Shown here: one piece after another, positions 36,699-52,544 of the stretch
Layout: each line of letters starts with the position of its first letter
Numbering within the stretch: position 1 is the stretch's first letter
Origin: Salvelinus alpinus
Lineage: Eukaryota > Chordata > Actinopteri > Salmoniformes > Salmonidae
Reading direction: 5' to 3'
DNA: 64,000 nt
Assembly: GCF_045679555.1 (NCBI RefSeq)
Contig: NC_092090.1
Coordinates: 33,410,093-33,474,092 of the forward strand
Program-made: the position numbers and the translations under genes
The notes under the pieces: generated by a model
Databases searched by the model: none
Told to the model about the DNA's origin: nothing
Seen by the model: only the letters and a program-made list of their open reading frames with translations

Positions 36699-36885
36699 GG
36701 TGCGGCAGGAAGTCTAGAGGTTAGAGCGTTGGGCCAGTAACCGAAAGGTTGCTGGATCGAATCCCAGAGCTGACAAGGTAAAAATCTGAGCAAGGCAGTT
36801 AACCCACTGTTCCCCGGTAGGCCGTCATTGTAAATAAGAATTTGTCCTTAACTGACTTGCCTAGTTAAATAAACATTTTTTTAAA
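36699..36885 (+). repeat. HpaI-type SINE, near full length
   Basis: The tRNA-like head has gttagagcgttgggccagta and B-box-like ggatcgaatcc. The body includes GTTAAC (the HpaI site, in gcagttaaccc), and the tail is gcctagttaaataaac. The internal segment for ctgttctgccc is missing relative to the copy at 59031-59222. Confidence 0.85.
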
Positions 36886-37061
36886 TGAGGCCTCCTGCAG
36901 GGGTGGGGGCTGCGATTAAAAATGTAGGAGAAAACACACATCACGACAAGAGAGACAACACTACATAGAGACCTAAGACAACAACATAGCATGGCAGCGA
37001 CACATGAAAACACAGCATGGTAGCAACACAACAACATGGTATCAACACATGTACTGTCAAC
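36886..37061. repeat. Retroelement-derived repeat fragment
   Basis: The words catcacgacaagagagacaa, agacaacaacatagcatggc and acacaacaacatggtatcaa recur in salmonid genomes. No coding content. Confidence 0.45.
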
Positions 37062-37397
37062 TGTGGGACCTTGTATAGACAAATCATGTAAAATCAATTG
37101 AGTTTACCACAGGTGGACTCCAATCAAGTTGTAGAAACATTTCAAGGATGATCAAAACAGGATGCACCTGAGCTCAATTTCGAGTCTCTTAGCAAAGGGT
37201 CTGAATACTTACGTAAGGTATTTCTGTTTTTTATTTTTATTTTTTATTTCCAAAAACGTGTTTTCTCTTTGTCACTAAGGGGTATTGTGTGTAGATTGCT
37301 GAGTTAGATTTTTTTTTAATCCGTTTTAGAATAAGGCTGTAATTTAACAAAATGTGGGAAAAGTCTTGGAGTCTGAATACTTTCCGAAGGCACTGTA
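37062..37397. mobile_element. Tc1-like element end (solo terminal part)
   Basis: The terminus ctgaatactttccgaaggca ctgta and the preceding words accacaggtggactccaatc and gatgcacctgagctcaattt are the untranslated terminal part of a salmonid Tc1 family. The transposase region is absent. Confidence 0.7.
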
Positions 37398-37689
37398 TGT
37401 GTATTTTAACCCAATAATGGTTGAAATTACGAAGTTTAAGCTGCCTATCAGTCATTGTTTTGCGACCAGTGGACAGCCAGTGAAAAATGCGCACTTGCAA
37501 CAGCTGCATAGTGCGGATCCCAGCCTATGGAATAAAAGTTTGAGTGTGTTCCTACCTTCTAAACTCTTCCATGGTATTGTGCTCCATACTTTCAAAAACT
37601 AGTTTAATTTAAGAAGACCACGACTGGTGATTTTATTGCTCAATCTAATTTGTGCTGATTCAAAACAAAATATCCATAGGCGTAACATA

Positions 37690-39301
<1,612 letters not shown>

Positions 39302-39335
39302 TACATATGCTCAAACTCGCACACTTTTGGCAGAC

Positions 39336-39710
39336 TTAAATGGGCAATATGTAGTTGCTACATCCATTTTTCAGACTTATAAATTAATAATATACCGTGT
39401 GCTCATTGATTCTTAAAGAATATAACTTATAAATGCCTCATTAGCTTAGTTCAACTGTCACACCCCAGGAGAACCCAAAATATAAGCTTGTTTTAATCCA
39501 ATGTTTGTAAACATTGTAAATGTAAACAAACACTGTATAGCCTCAAAACATGGTTGAAACAATACTTTTGATATCATGGATGGTCAGACCTTGCATCCAT
39601 AGCTCTGCCTATTCATGTGAGAGTGGTTACAGGCTCATCCCTCAGCTTTTTACCAAAACAGAGACAGGGTGGCCCTTGGTTATTGTTTAAACTGTGGATT
39701 CTCCCTTTAA
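39336..39710. mobile_element. TTAA-flanked MITE, probably piggyBac-type
   Basis: A 367-bp unit with loose inverted ends (atgggcaatatgtagttg against caactgtggattctccct-like) lies between two TTAA tetramers (39336-39339 and 39707-39710). The interior (aagaatataacttataaatg, gatatcatggatggtcagac) is a repeat I recall as abundant in salmonids. TTAA duplication is the mark of piggyBac. Confidence 0.55.
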
Positions 39711-40384
39711 ACAGACTCAAATTATCGAGTTGTCAAAGTGTCACCAACAAAAAAACGTAAACAATAGGCCTATAGCAAATGCAGTATATGGCATTAATTT
39801 TTCACATGCAGATAGCACTTTTTGGTAGTGCTCAAGACATGCCATTCCATGAGAGCAGCATTTATTTTTAAACTTGAAGCAATGAGCCTAATCAGTCCTC
39901 CATGACAATAAAATCATAAACAGGTAAAACAGTTTGGCTAATCTATATTTCCAAGTCCTATTCTTGAAGATCAAGGGGCATAGCCATGGGAAGTAAGGGT
40001 GCTGAGAGTGCTGCAGCATCCCCTGAAAAATCTGAACAATAATTGTATTTTTTTTCTTCTCACGAGCAGTGCACTGGGTCTTTACTAGTCCTGTATATTT
40101 ACTAGTCCCCCCCCACCCCTCGTCAGCGAGAAAATTGCTGCACCCCCACCCCCCAAACATCTTTCTGCAGCTATGAATGACTGGAAATATGACAGAGTTT
40201 TTAACCTGATCGTATTATGATCTGTAGTAAAAAGCAGTGGGTTAGAAGCCTACATAACCAACCCATAAAGTAAAATGCAACATCCATTTATAGCCGTCTA
40301 TGTAAACTATAACATTGATTTATCCTGCAATAGATGTTGTTCAATTGTTTGTCTTATTCTAATCAATGCCTCTTTTTTTCAGGG
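39711..40384. other. Unassigned intergenic DNA
   Basis: No recognised gene or repeat. Confidence 0.3.
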
Positions 40385-40472
40385 GCAGAACAGATTTTTA
40401 CCTTGTCAGCTCGGGGATTCGACCTTTCGGTTACTGGCCCAACGCTCTAACCACTAGGCTACCTGCCGCCCA
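40385..40472 (-). repeat. HpaI-type SINE fragment (head part)
   Basis: Antisense copy of the tRNA-like head: ggttactggcccaacgctct, ccactaggctacctgccgcc. Confidence 0.8.
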
Positions 40473-41410
40473 CAAGGGGCGGGGGGAAAAGTAATCCCCC
40501 TCTTAAGGGGAAAGTAATCAGACTACGGTACTGAGTTTGGGTAACCCAAAAGTTACATTACTGATTATAATTTTGGAAAGGTAACTGTAACGGATTCCAT
40601 TTAGAAAGTAACCTTCCCTACCCTGCAGACCATGGCCTCTTGTGTATTACCACATTAGGAGAATCAGATGCATACACAGTAAAATTACCGAGTAAATTGA
40701 ACTCTAATTGAAGAAAATCTAATTCTGCCACAGATAACATTTGGTCCCAGTTTAAAAAGAGTAAAAGGTACTCTGGCAACAGTGAGTTCTTTTTTCAGAG
40801 TTGTATATGCTCAATTTAGTGTTGATATTTAACTCTGCATCATTGCGTTTCACTCCGTACAGTATTCATTGAAAATAACTCTCCTACTTTAATTCTCTGC
40901 AGAGTTATTCTAGAGTTATTTATTTAGAGTAATGTTTACTCTTACAATATAATCACGAGTTAATTCAACTCCTATGGCCTCAAACTCAACACTATTTGGG
41001 GGTTTATATCAAATTATATGGTCCCATTTAAGGTGTAATGTGTCATTTAAATATTTATTGTCATATTATGGTGGCTTACAATGTGACATCCAATCTCTAT
41101 TGCAGGACTCATCAACTACATTCAGCCGCGGGCCAATTTTTTTCTTTTTCTTGAGCGGATGGTCGGGGTGGGAACATGATTACAAATTATTTGTGGACTG
41201 CAAATTGACCGCAATAAGATCAAACCGAAATAATATTTGACTAAAATGTTATCATTTCCCACCTTGCTTACATTTGTATATGGTCACATACAGTATACCT
41301 CTCTGTCATGTGTGAGAATACTTTTGGAACAGATTTCCAAAATCTAAATCACTTGGAGCTGATTTGCTGGTGTTTTCACAGTATTTTATGTCTAACAAGT
41401 AATAACAAAT
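40473..41410. other. Unassigned, partly repetitive DNA
   Basis: Around 40690-40980 the motif agagtta/taactct recurs in both orientations, as in an old MITE. No ends could be fixed and no gene is seen. Confidence 0.3.
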
Positions 41411-41411
41411 A

Positions 41412-42233
41412 CACTGAACAAAAATATAAATGCAACATGTAAAGTGTTGGTACCATGTTTCATGAGCTGAAATAAAAGATCACCAACATTTTCCATACAC
41501 ACAAAAAGCTTATTTCTCTCAAACTTTGTGCACAAATGTGTTTATATCCCTGTTAGTGAGTGTTTCTCCATTGCCAAGATAATACATCCACCTGCCAGAT
41601 GTGGCATATCAAGAAGCTGATTAAACAGCAGGATCATTACCCAGGTGCACCTTGTGCTGGGGAGAATAAAAGGCCACTCTAAATTGTGCAGTTTTGTCAA
41701 ACAACGCAATGCCTCAAGTTTTGAGGGAGTGTGCAATTGGCATGCTGACTGCAGGAATGTCCACCAGAGCTGTTGCCAGATAATTTCACGTTCAGTTCTC
41801 TACCATAAGCCTCCTCCAATGTCGTTTTAGAGAATTTGGCAGTACGTCCAACCAGCCTCACAACTGCAGATCATGTGTAACCACGCCGGCCCAGGACCTC
41901 CACATCCGGCTTCTTCACCTGCGGGATCGTCTGAGACCAGCCACCTGGACAGCTGATGAAATTTAGGCATATTTCTGTCTGTATTAAAACCCTTTTGTGG
42001 GGAAAAACTCATTCTGATTGGCTGGGCCATGCTCCCCAGTGGGTGGGCCAGTCTCCCAGGTGGGTGGGCCTATGCCCTCCCAGGCCCAACCATGGCTGCG
42101 CCGCTGACCAGTCATGTGAAATCCATAGACTAGGGCCTAATTAATTTATTTCAATTGACTGATTTCCTTACATGAACTGTAACTTAGTAAAATCGTTGAA
42201 ATTGTTGCATGTTGGGTTTATATTTTTGTTCAG
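41412..42233. mobile_element. Non-autonomous Tc1-like element
   Basis: The inverted ends are cactgaacaaaaatataaat on the left and tttatatttttgttcagt on the right, with TA outside each. It is about 820 bp long. The interior retains scraps that look like transposon-derived coding sequence but no transposase frame. I recall this terminus from a very common salmonid element. Confidence 0.82.
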
Positions 42234-42439
42234 TATAAATACAAATAAATAAATACAATTAGTATATTTTGGCTCAGAAAACTTGGGGGGCCAAATAAAA
42301 TCACAGGCCACCAGTTGGGGATCCCTGCTCTATTGGTATCCATTTAAGAGGGAGGATATCCAGCAATTTTACATCACCCACATCAGAATGTATGTCAGAA
42401 CAGGGAGGAGAGTACTGTTGCTAGAGATGGCCTACATCA

Positions 42440-42867
42440 GGCCTCCCGAGTGGTGCAGCAGTCTAAGGCACTGCATCGCAGTGCTTGAGGCGTCACTACA
42501 GACCCGGGTTCGATCCCGGGCTTTGTCACAACCGGCCGTGACTGGGAGTCCCATAGAGCGGCGCACAATTGGCCTAGCGTTGTTCAGGTTAGGGGGAGGG
42601 TTTGGCCAGGGGGGCTTTACTTGGCTCATTGTGCTCTAGCGACTCCTTGTGGTGGGCCGGGCACCTGCAGGCTGACTTCGGTAGTCAGTTGAACAGTGTT
42701 TCCTCCAACACATCGGTGCGGCTGGCTTCCGGGTTAAGAGGGCGGGTGTAAAGAAGGTTTGGCGGGTCATGGACGCGTGATTCGACCTTCGTCTCTTCCG
42801 GGCCCGTTGGGGAGTTGCAGTGATCTAGAGACAAGATCCTAATTGGATAAAGTGGGTAAAAAAATAA
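42440..42867 (+). repeat. SmaI-like tRNA-derived SINE with target duplication
   Basis: The head, gcctcccgagtggtgcagca, is mutated at the SmaI site. B-box ggttcgatccc follows, and the body parallels 1008-1443. It is flanked by gagatgGcctacatca / gagatgAcctacatca at 42424-42439 and 42868-42883 (one mismatch in 16). Confidence 0.88.
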
Positions 42868-42889
42868 GAGATGACCTACATCATGAAAA

Positions 42890-43116
42890 CTGGAACCGCC
42901 TTCTCAGTTACGATTGCAATAAATCCAACCGTTAATAGATTAGATTAATTTAGGAAAATGTATGTTACATATCATTGTGTAGCATCAGATCAAAAACAAT
43001 CAATGTACACTCAAACACAGATATTAAAACAAACAATAAAAAAATCGACCTGCAACAGAGCATGCTGGGAAATATGACAATACATAGTTTTAACTCCCTG
43101 TCTCTGGTTACTCCTA
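42890..43116. other. Unassigned DNA
   Basis: No gene or repeat recognised. Confidence 0.3.
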
Positions 43117-43776
43117 GGGTGTTTTCACACATAGTTTTGAGCTATAGTTTGAATCAGAGTTCCACCATTTGTTACATGATATATTTTTGACAAATTGGTT
43201 TCACGTTGCCAAATGTCAAACGAACAAAAAATTCACAAACAAAACCACGTTTCCATGTAAGTAATTTGTTTATTGGACAAAAATGCCGTAGTTAAATCCA
43301 TTTAAGATTAATTATCATGAAGCATCGCTGTGTGTCCCAATCTTCATAATACTTTCTCTTTGGTCTTCTAACAACACGCGGGAGGAAACATCGCAATAGC
43401 ACCTCTAACTGCGACGTGAATAGACTTACATTCAGTAGGTTATATTCAGTAGGCTATATCCCCGTCTCACAGAATGCTTCAGATATATCAAGTTTCATCA
43501 AATGCTCGCCGTCAAACAAACAAACAATAATAATAATGTGCGACTCTGGTTCTTTTCCTGTGTTTGGTCCTGACAGCGTTCTCACCTGCAGCGAATCACA
43601 CCAAGGTACAAATTGAATCAGACCGAGACCACCCTTTTTGAGTGAACTATTGTGTTTGTTTAGTCCGGACCCGAGTGTGGATAGTGTTCACACCAGTCCA
43701 AACCAACCAAACTAAGGGGATAAACTCACTAGAGTTCAGAAAAAAATGAACCAAACAACTTGGTGTGAAAGCCCCC
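43117..43776. mobile_element. MITE with GGG(T/C)..TTTCACAC ends, possibly Harbinger-type
   Basis: The left end gggtgttttcacac and right end gtgtgaaagccccc are inverted to each other. The interior has no coding frame. The end sequence resembles teleost Harbinger-type MITEs, whose duplications are 3 bp; I could not fix the duplication. Confidence 0.5.
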
Positions 43777-43789
43777 ATAGTGTAGTTAA

Positions 43790-46700
43790 AAGTACTCAGT
43801 CCCAATCAACTCCAATTATCAATACTCTTCTTGATTGACTGTGTATCCAGATATGTGTGACGTGACCATACAGAACATAATCAGGACAAGTTCTCCTATT
43901 TACATGAACAATATGATTCGGGTGGTGGAAAATCTGTCTTCCTATTTCCATATTTCTGCTCGCTTTCAGCCAAAAAGCCCATGATTGATTGAGCGCTAAA
44001 GAGGATTAGCCTATTGACTGAAAAGGAGAGGAGCTGTTGTGGGTTGCTTGCTGTACCCATGGCAGCAGAATGGCTGGCTGTGGTGGCCCTCCAGAAGGCT
44101 GTGTTTCTGAGCCAGATAGCACTATGACGGGGCCCAAGACTCTGCCAGCTTGCCACTCTCTGTTTCTTATCCTGTAGGCCTATAATCTCCTCTCAAATAG
44201 TCCCCATCTGTCTGCATGTCACTGATAGTGTATGGGAATTGCACACATTTTATTGGGCCCATGCTTCCATATAAGACACATTTTGGGCTGACTGCATTTG
44301 GCGGCAGAGTCACTCGTGTGTTTGGTGGAGTCTATCAACTGTTGAAACAGTGCTTTACAGATCATGATTAAAAGCTTGAATAACTGAGGAGATGGCTGAC
44401 ATCAACATCTAGCCAGTTGAATCATTAAAAGCCATAAGTGTAAACTGATGATATGCTACTCACTATAATGATACGTTTCGAATCCTCTGTGCATTCGATG
44501 CCAAGGATTTGTATTGACTGTGAAGTGTGGAAAGGAAGTGCCCTGACCTGTCATCATGTATGCTGTTGAATATGGATTCAATTCCTCCCATTTTCCTAAT
44601 TAATATTATTTGGGACTACTCTAAGGAGAAATATACTTCATGAATAGCCTACGCCCCTCTTCATTGTCAGTTTTTCAAAGGAACATTTTTCCTTGCTGAC
44701 TATTTTAAGTTTGTATAACATGATGTGTATGACTTGAGCTGGCTGCTGTGTGTGTGTGTGTGTATTCATCCATTGGGTGTGTGTGTGTGTGTGTGTGTGT
44801 GCGGTCTTGCATATCCTCTTGCTTATACTCATTTAGGCAATTTAGTCTCACTGAGGACACATGTTGTATCTAAATGAATTAGATCCTCTGGGAGAAGCGT
44901 GAACAAACAGAAGGATCATTTAATATTTCAGACCATGCAAATCACGCCTGTTTTTCTGTTGAGACGGAGGCAGTTCCAGTTCTATAGCCTGACCGCAGTC
45001 TGCAGACACTAATAGGAATAGTGATGCTCAGGGGCAGTTGCTATTGTGGACATTAAAGTGTGTCTTAGTTTGCTCAACTGAATAGAGGGTTTATATGCTA
45101 ATAGAACCCTTCAGCTGTAGCCCCTTTATACTAGTTGTGAATACCAAATAGATCCCCGCCTTAAAAATGCAGTCATTCCTTATAATTTCTACCTGTTTCT
45201 AAGCAAATATCCAACGAACACCCAAGCAAAGGTGCTCTCTCCCTTTTTACAATGCTTGTAATGTCAAGGTCCTCTATTATTATGAAACATGAGGTCTTTA
45301 CCAGATTTGGTGATGGCATGACATACATGCCCAGAAGGGAAGCTGGGTTTATGGAGACAGACTGAATGGAGCTGCAGAGCTTTGTGATAAAAGGGGATTG
45401 CAATCAGAGCCCAGTAATCCATCCATCCAGACCTCCAGCATCATCAGTGGATCAGAAGCCGAGCTACAGTACAGTATGTCTGGCCACAGGGGTGAGGACG
45501 TCACTTGTTTCCACCAGGGACTCTGTAGTTCATCACGTTTTTTCATCACAATCTTTAGCGCTAGGGGACCCAAAATGCACGCTCTGATGTGATGCCTTGA
45601 GATGGTTGGGCAATGTTATTATGCCACCACCTCCTCTGTTTAAGCACTGCTGCTGTCGCTCCTGTTTCCTTCCTCATTCGTCACCGCGCCCTGCCTTCCC
45701 TCGCTTCGTTTTGTTCTTCTTTAATCTATTCTGTGTTTCATCCCAAGATGTATGACTCAGCCAATTTGAGATGCTGTGACTCTCGGAGAAGACGACGCAT
45801 TTTAAAGACAATGGTGGCAGAGTGAAACACAGGCTTCTCTGAGAAACAAGTGGAACCTTTCATCCAGAATCCCCTCCAAACTGGTGACAGCAGCAGCAGC
45901 ACTGAGACAAGCCAGATACTGAGCTGTGTGCCTAAAGGGGATGGGAGAGCTGTAGAGCCTTGAGATACATCTGTCTCTCAGTCTCTTTTGTCTGCGATCT
46001 GTCTCCATGTCTTCGGTTTGGAAGCTATTGAATAGTCAGTGTTTGACTTACTCCTTCCACCCTGTCCTGTGCAGTCTTGTCTTCATTCCTGATGGTCCCT
46101 GCCGTCTTCATTTTGTCTTCATTGGCACTTCCCCGGTGTTTGTAGGTTGTAGTTATTGCAGTGTTGTAAATACTGGCTATTGGCTACAGATGCTCATGCA
46201 CACTGACAACTCTGGGATCAGCCATTAGAGGCCCCTGCTGCTAGCAACCTGGTGGAGAGCATGTAGTGTCTAGACCAGGCATCCAGAGTCTGCCATGTAC
46301 ATCAGAACAAAACAAGGCATTGCATGACTGTCCTGGACATGCATTAGCACACCTTTGATTCAGGAATCTGGTTTCTGTTGAATGACTTCCCATTAAAGTA
46401 AGGCATTCTGTTCCTACTAGCACAGCTTGCAGGGAGTGATGGAGATTGGAGAGGTCCCAGAATAACACAGGGCTTGCTAAAACACCACCCCTTTCTTAAA
46501 ATAGCCTTGAATCATGCATTATTCGTACTGGGACTGCCGGTGCTGTCAAGCAGCATTTTCTGCGATGCTTATTGTCTCCCCTTGTTTTTTTCAGGCCCTG
46601 CAATTTGAAAAGATTCCCTGAACTCATTTCCATAGCTTTGTGTTTGTTATTGGGTGACTGATGACTCCCACTTCTACAGTGAAGAAACATTAAAGAGTGC

Positions 46701-47290
46701 TTATTACATTCATTCTGTTTCTTCTCTTCCTCAGTGTTAGAATTGGTTGTTGCTGGCTGTTGCCGTGCACACAGGGAGAGCGAGAACGTGGCGCCGACAC
46801 TCCTCTAGAGATGGGGAAGTAGATTCCAATCTCCCAGCCTGCCTCTCTCTGTGTCACGCTGTGTCCCCTGGGCCCACTAAAGCGTGAAGGATGCTTGGAG
46901 GGGGCGCTGACAGGTCCTCCAGAACCTGCCACTTTGTCAGTAGTGATGCAACAGCCACACAAGCCAGTGCTACACGTGTCCCTCTTATCGATCAGGATCG
47001 ATATCTTCAGCTAACAGGGCCACACCCAGAAACAGAAGAATACATTCACAAGAATACAAAGCCACATAAAGACATGCACTCACACTGATACACACAAAAG
47101 GAACCAGACAACCATGGGCTGGGCTGATAATGGAATCCCTTTTTATTTTGTTCTTGTTGATAATGGGCCATTCTCCTGGATGATGAATGGTTAAGCCTCG
47201 GCCTCTCTAATGTCCAGTGGTGAGAACTGGAAGGGCCAATTCACTCATCAAATGCACAGATGGTGTTTCGTTTAAGATGTCAGGGATCAT
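43790..47290. other. Unassigned intergenic DNA, repeat-poor
   Basis: Apart from a GT microsatellite at 44744-44803 I recognise no repeat family, and no frame has a known domain. It is a candidate place for conserved non-coding elements, but that cannot be judged from one sequence. Confidence 0.3.
44744..44803. repeat. Interrupted (GT)n microsatellite
   Basis: Two GT runs separated by about 17 bp. Confidence 0.9.
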
Positions 47291-47291
47291 G

Positions 47292-47408
<117 letters not shown>

Positions 47409-47409
47409 A

Positions 47410-47940
47410 TATTAATAGATGTGTGTAGGTATGCTTTTCTGAGTGTGTGTATGATGTGAAGGCTGATGAATAATTAATCCCTGGCTTTCCATGTGGAGGC
47501 TGTTAGTGACTGAAGTCAGGAGATATTTCATGTGTGGATGGCTGCTACCAAACTGCAGTACTGGGCCCAGTCATTACTACTGTGGCTGTGGGTTTGATAA
47601 GGGAACATTTACTGTCCTCCCCCTCTTCATATCGCTGGGTATTGAGGTGTCATCGAATACAATGAACATCACTATTTTCAATGACTGTTATTAACATTAT
47701 TTTCCTCAACCCCTGTCAATTCTTTCTCTCCCATTCCATCTCTCTTCTGCATATGAATGCTTTACTCATTCCAAACAAACCTCTGTACAGTATAAAGGAG
47801 AAACTACAGTGACAAGGCCCTCCATATACAATCAGGTCAAACACGTGTTACTATTCATAAACATTCATTCCGATTGACACACATCACACAACAAATCCAT
47901 GCCAGGTTATGCATACCTAGTACACTATGAGATGTGCTTT
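47410..47940. other. Unassigned DNA
   Basis: No gene or repeat recognised. Confidence 0.3.
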
Positions 47941-47941
47941 G

Positions 47942-48159
47942 TACAGATGTAGGATCTTAATTTGAGCTAGTTTGCTACAGCAGGAAAATAATCCTGCAGT
48001 GACAGGAAATGTGAATTATTAGGTGGATAATAATTAATGGACATTTTTTCGTAAGGGAAAATCAAGTCTAAAATGTCAAAGTGGAAATGACAAACTTCAG
48101 AAGATTTGAAGGGAATTTCTCCTGCAACAGGGTGATCAAATTAAGATCCTACACCTGTA
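47942..48159. mobile_element. Complete short MITE with inverted ends
   Basis: The left end tacagatgtaggatcttaat and right end attaagatcctacacctgta are inverted repeats of about 25 bp around a 218-bp AT-rich unit. It is the reference for the split copy at 27013 and 32873. The superfamily is not clear. Confidence 0.8.
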
Positions 48160-49163
48160 CTATAATTTTTTTTAATTTTATTTATTTCACCTTTATTTAA
48201 CCAGGTAGGCTAGTTGAGAACAAGTTCTCATTTGCAACTGCGACCTGGCCAAGATAAAGCATAGCAGTGTGAACAGACAACACAGAGTTACACATGGAGT
48301 AAACAATAAACAAGTCAATAACATGGTAGAAAAAAAGAGAATCTATATACAATGTGTGCAAAAGGCATGAGGTAGGCAATAAATCGAATAATTACAATTT
48401 AGCAGATTAACACTGGAGTGATAAATCATCAGATGATCATGTGCAAGAAGAGATACTGGTGTGCAAAAGAGCAGAAAAGTAAATAAATAAAAGCAGTATG
48501 GGGGGTGAGGTAGGTAAATTGGGTGGGTAGTTTACAGATGGACTATGTACAGCTGCAGCGATCGGTTAGCTGCTCGGATAGCAGATTTTTAAAGTTGTTG
48601 AGGGAGATAAAAGTCTCCAACTTCAGAGATTTTTGCAATTCGTTCCAGTCGCAGGCAGCAGAGAACTGGAAGGAAAGGCGTCCAAATGAGGTTTTAGCTT
48701 TAGGGATGATCAGTGAGATACACCTGCTGGAGCGCGTGCTGCGGGTGGGTGTAGCCATCGTGACCAGTGAACTGAGATAAGGCGGCACTTTACCTAGCAT
48801 AGCCTTGTAGATGACCTGGAGCCAGTGGGTCTGACGACGAACATGTAGCGAGGGCCAGCCGACTAGGGCATACAGGTCGCAGTGGTGGGTCGTATAAGGT
48901 GCTTTAGTAACAAAACGAATGGCACTGTGATAAACTGCATCCAGTTTGCTGAGCAGAGTGTTGGAAGCTATTTTGTAGATGACATCGCCGAAGTCGAGGA
49001 TCGGTAGGATAGTCAGTTTTACTAGGGTAAGTTTGGCGGCGTGAGTGAAGGAGGCTTTGTTGCGGAATAGAAAGCCGATTCTTGATTTGATTTTGGATTG
49101 GAGATGTTTGATATGAGTCTGGAAGGAGAGTTTGCAGTCTAGCCAGACACCTAGGTACTTATA

Positions 49164-50767
<1,604 letters not shown>

Positions 50768-50884
50768 TAGATGTCCACATATTCTAGGTCGGAACCGTCC
50801 AGGGTGGTGATGCTAGTCGGGCGTGCGGGTGCAGGCAGCGAACGGTTGAAAATCACCTAGCTAATGGTGTTTCCAACCTGTGTA

Positions 50885-51600
50885 ATGCAATTTTTTGAAT
50901 AGCGTTCGCTAATTGGCAACAAATCAGAGTGTTAACTGCTGTTTTCATTATTTGTGTCGAACTATGTATTCTCCAGATGAGTGCTACTGTCTCTCTCCTC
51001 TCTGTCTCACATCTCCTCCTCATCCTCTCAGTACATCCTTCAGTGCTCTCCAGGGTCTATTCCATTGGCTTCCCTAGTATGATTTATGACTGTCCTTGCC
51101 TCTAATAGGCTAAAGCATGGACCATGCCGTGTTGGAGGAAATGTGTGAAATGGCACTGATCACCAGGGGATGATGATTAGAATGATAACGAGGATTGTGA
51201 TGCCACCTGTTATACATACAGTATAGCCTACGACTCCCCATAGTATCAATATGATCGCAACCAGCGATACTATCACACGTCAAAACATGTTGATGTCACA
51301 GGTTAATGTACACCTTTTGGGCTATGAGGTTATGGTTGAATGCCATATTGCTGTAGGCATACCAATTTGATTCTCACTTTCCTGAGCAAATGTCAACGAG
51401 TTGGCACACAGTAAGAAATGCTCTCATCTAGCTGAAACTGTATGGTGTATTAGAGCTGAGAGGTCAGGAGTTCTGGGGCAGATACAGCAAACTAGTGCAA
51501 AAATAATATTGCGATATTGTTAAAACGATACGATACAATATATCGTCCAAAATGATATCCAGATATGTAACTGTATCGATCCCCCCCCCCCCCCCCCCAT
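50885..51600. other. Unassigned DNA with a hAT-like end and a poly(C) run
   Basis: At 51500-51580 the motifs gcgatattg, cgatacgatac and atatcgtcc resemble the inner terminal part of the hAT family at 27100. A run of 18 C follows at 51581-51598. The rest is unassigned. Confidence 0.35.
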
Positions 51601-52415
51601 CGCCAGCTGGCTGTGGTGACTCAGAGGTAGTCTCAGATATCCCCGACCTTGGAGAGACGTAAGCCTACAGGCAACGACACAACGTCTGGGGAGGCTGTCA
51701 GCTTTTCTCTGACATTTAGAAAGAGGAAAACATTTTTACAGGGTGGGAGATGGGATGCTATGGGATTGTTTAAGATACTCTTTGAAGAGGAAAGGGTTTC
51801 AGATGTTTTCGGAAGATGTTTTCAGGGGGAAGCTGGTTCTACCATTGGGGTGCCAAGACAGAGAATATCTTGGACTGGGCTGAGGGGGAGCTGCCTTCCC
51901 GTAAGGGTGGAAGGGTCAAGAGACCAGAGTTGGCAGACTGGACTGCCCAGGTTGGGGTGTAGGGTTTGAGCATAGCCTGAAGGCATGGAGAGGCAGTTCC
52001 TCTTGCTGCTCCGTAGGCATGTACCATGGTCTTGTAGTGGGACGGTTGAACACCAGGCGGGTTTCAGCGTTCTGGATAAGGATGTTGCAGAGCATGCACC
52101 TGTAGGAGCGAGTCACTGCTTTGATATTTGCGGAGAGGAAGGTGGGCCCACATCCAAGCTGAGATATCTGCCAGGCACGCAGAGATGCATGTCGCCACCT
52201 GGGTGTCAGAAGGCGGGAAGGAGAAAAGTAGTTGACTGTCATCCGCAATGATAGGAGAGACCATGTGAGGATATGACGGAGCCAAGTGACTTGGTGCATA
52301 AAGAGAAGAGGAGAGGGCCTATAACCGAGCCCTGGAGGACACCAATCATGAGAGTACGTGGTGCAGACACTGATCCTCTCCACGTCACATCTCAGTGGCG
52401 CTTGCCCTTAGAATT
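51601..52415 (-). mobile_element. LINE remnant, antisense, third family
   Basis: Broken minus-strand frames contain PGLGYRPSPLLFMHQ, ADDSQLLFSFPPSD and ISACLADISAWMWAHL. These correspond to the reverse-transcriptase blocks P-Q-G-S-V-L-G-P-L-L-F and A-D-D-T-Q-L. Several frameshifts are present. Confidence 0.72.
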
Positions 52416-52544
52416 AATTTCAAGGCAAAACCAATTATTCAGTCTTTAACTTTTAATGAATCCTCTAACTTCAAGTCTGAAATGAAGAGTTAAGATCCAG
52501 ACTGGACATGTTGGTTCTCTTCTTATTATTCTGCTGCCCTCTGT

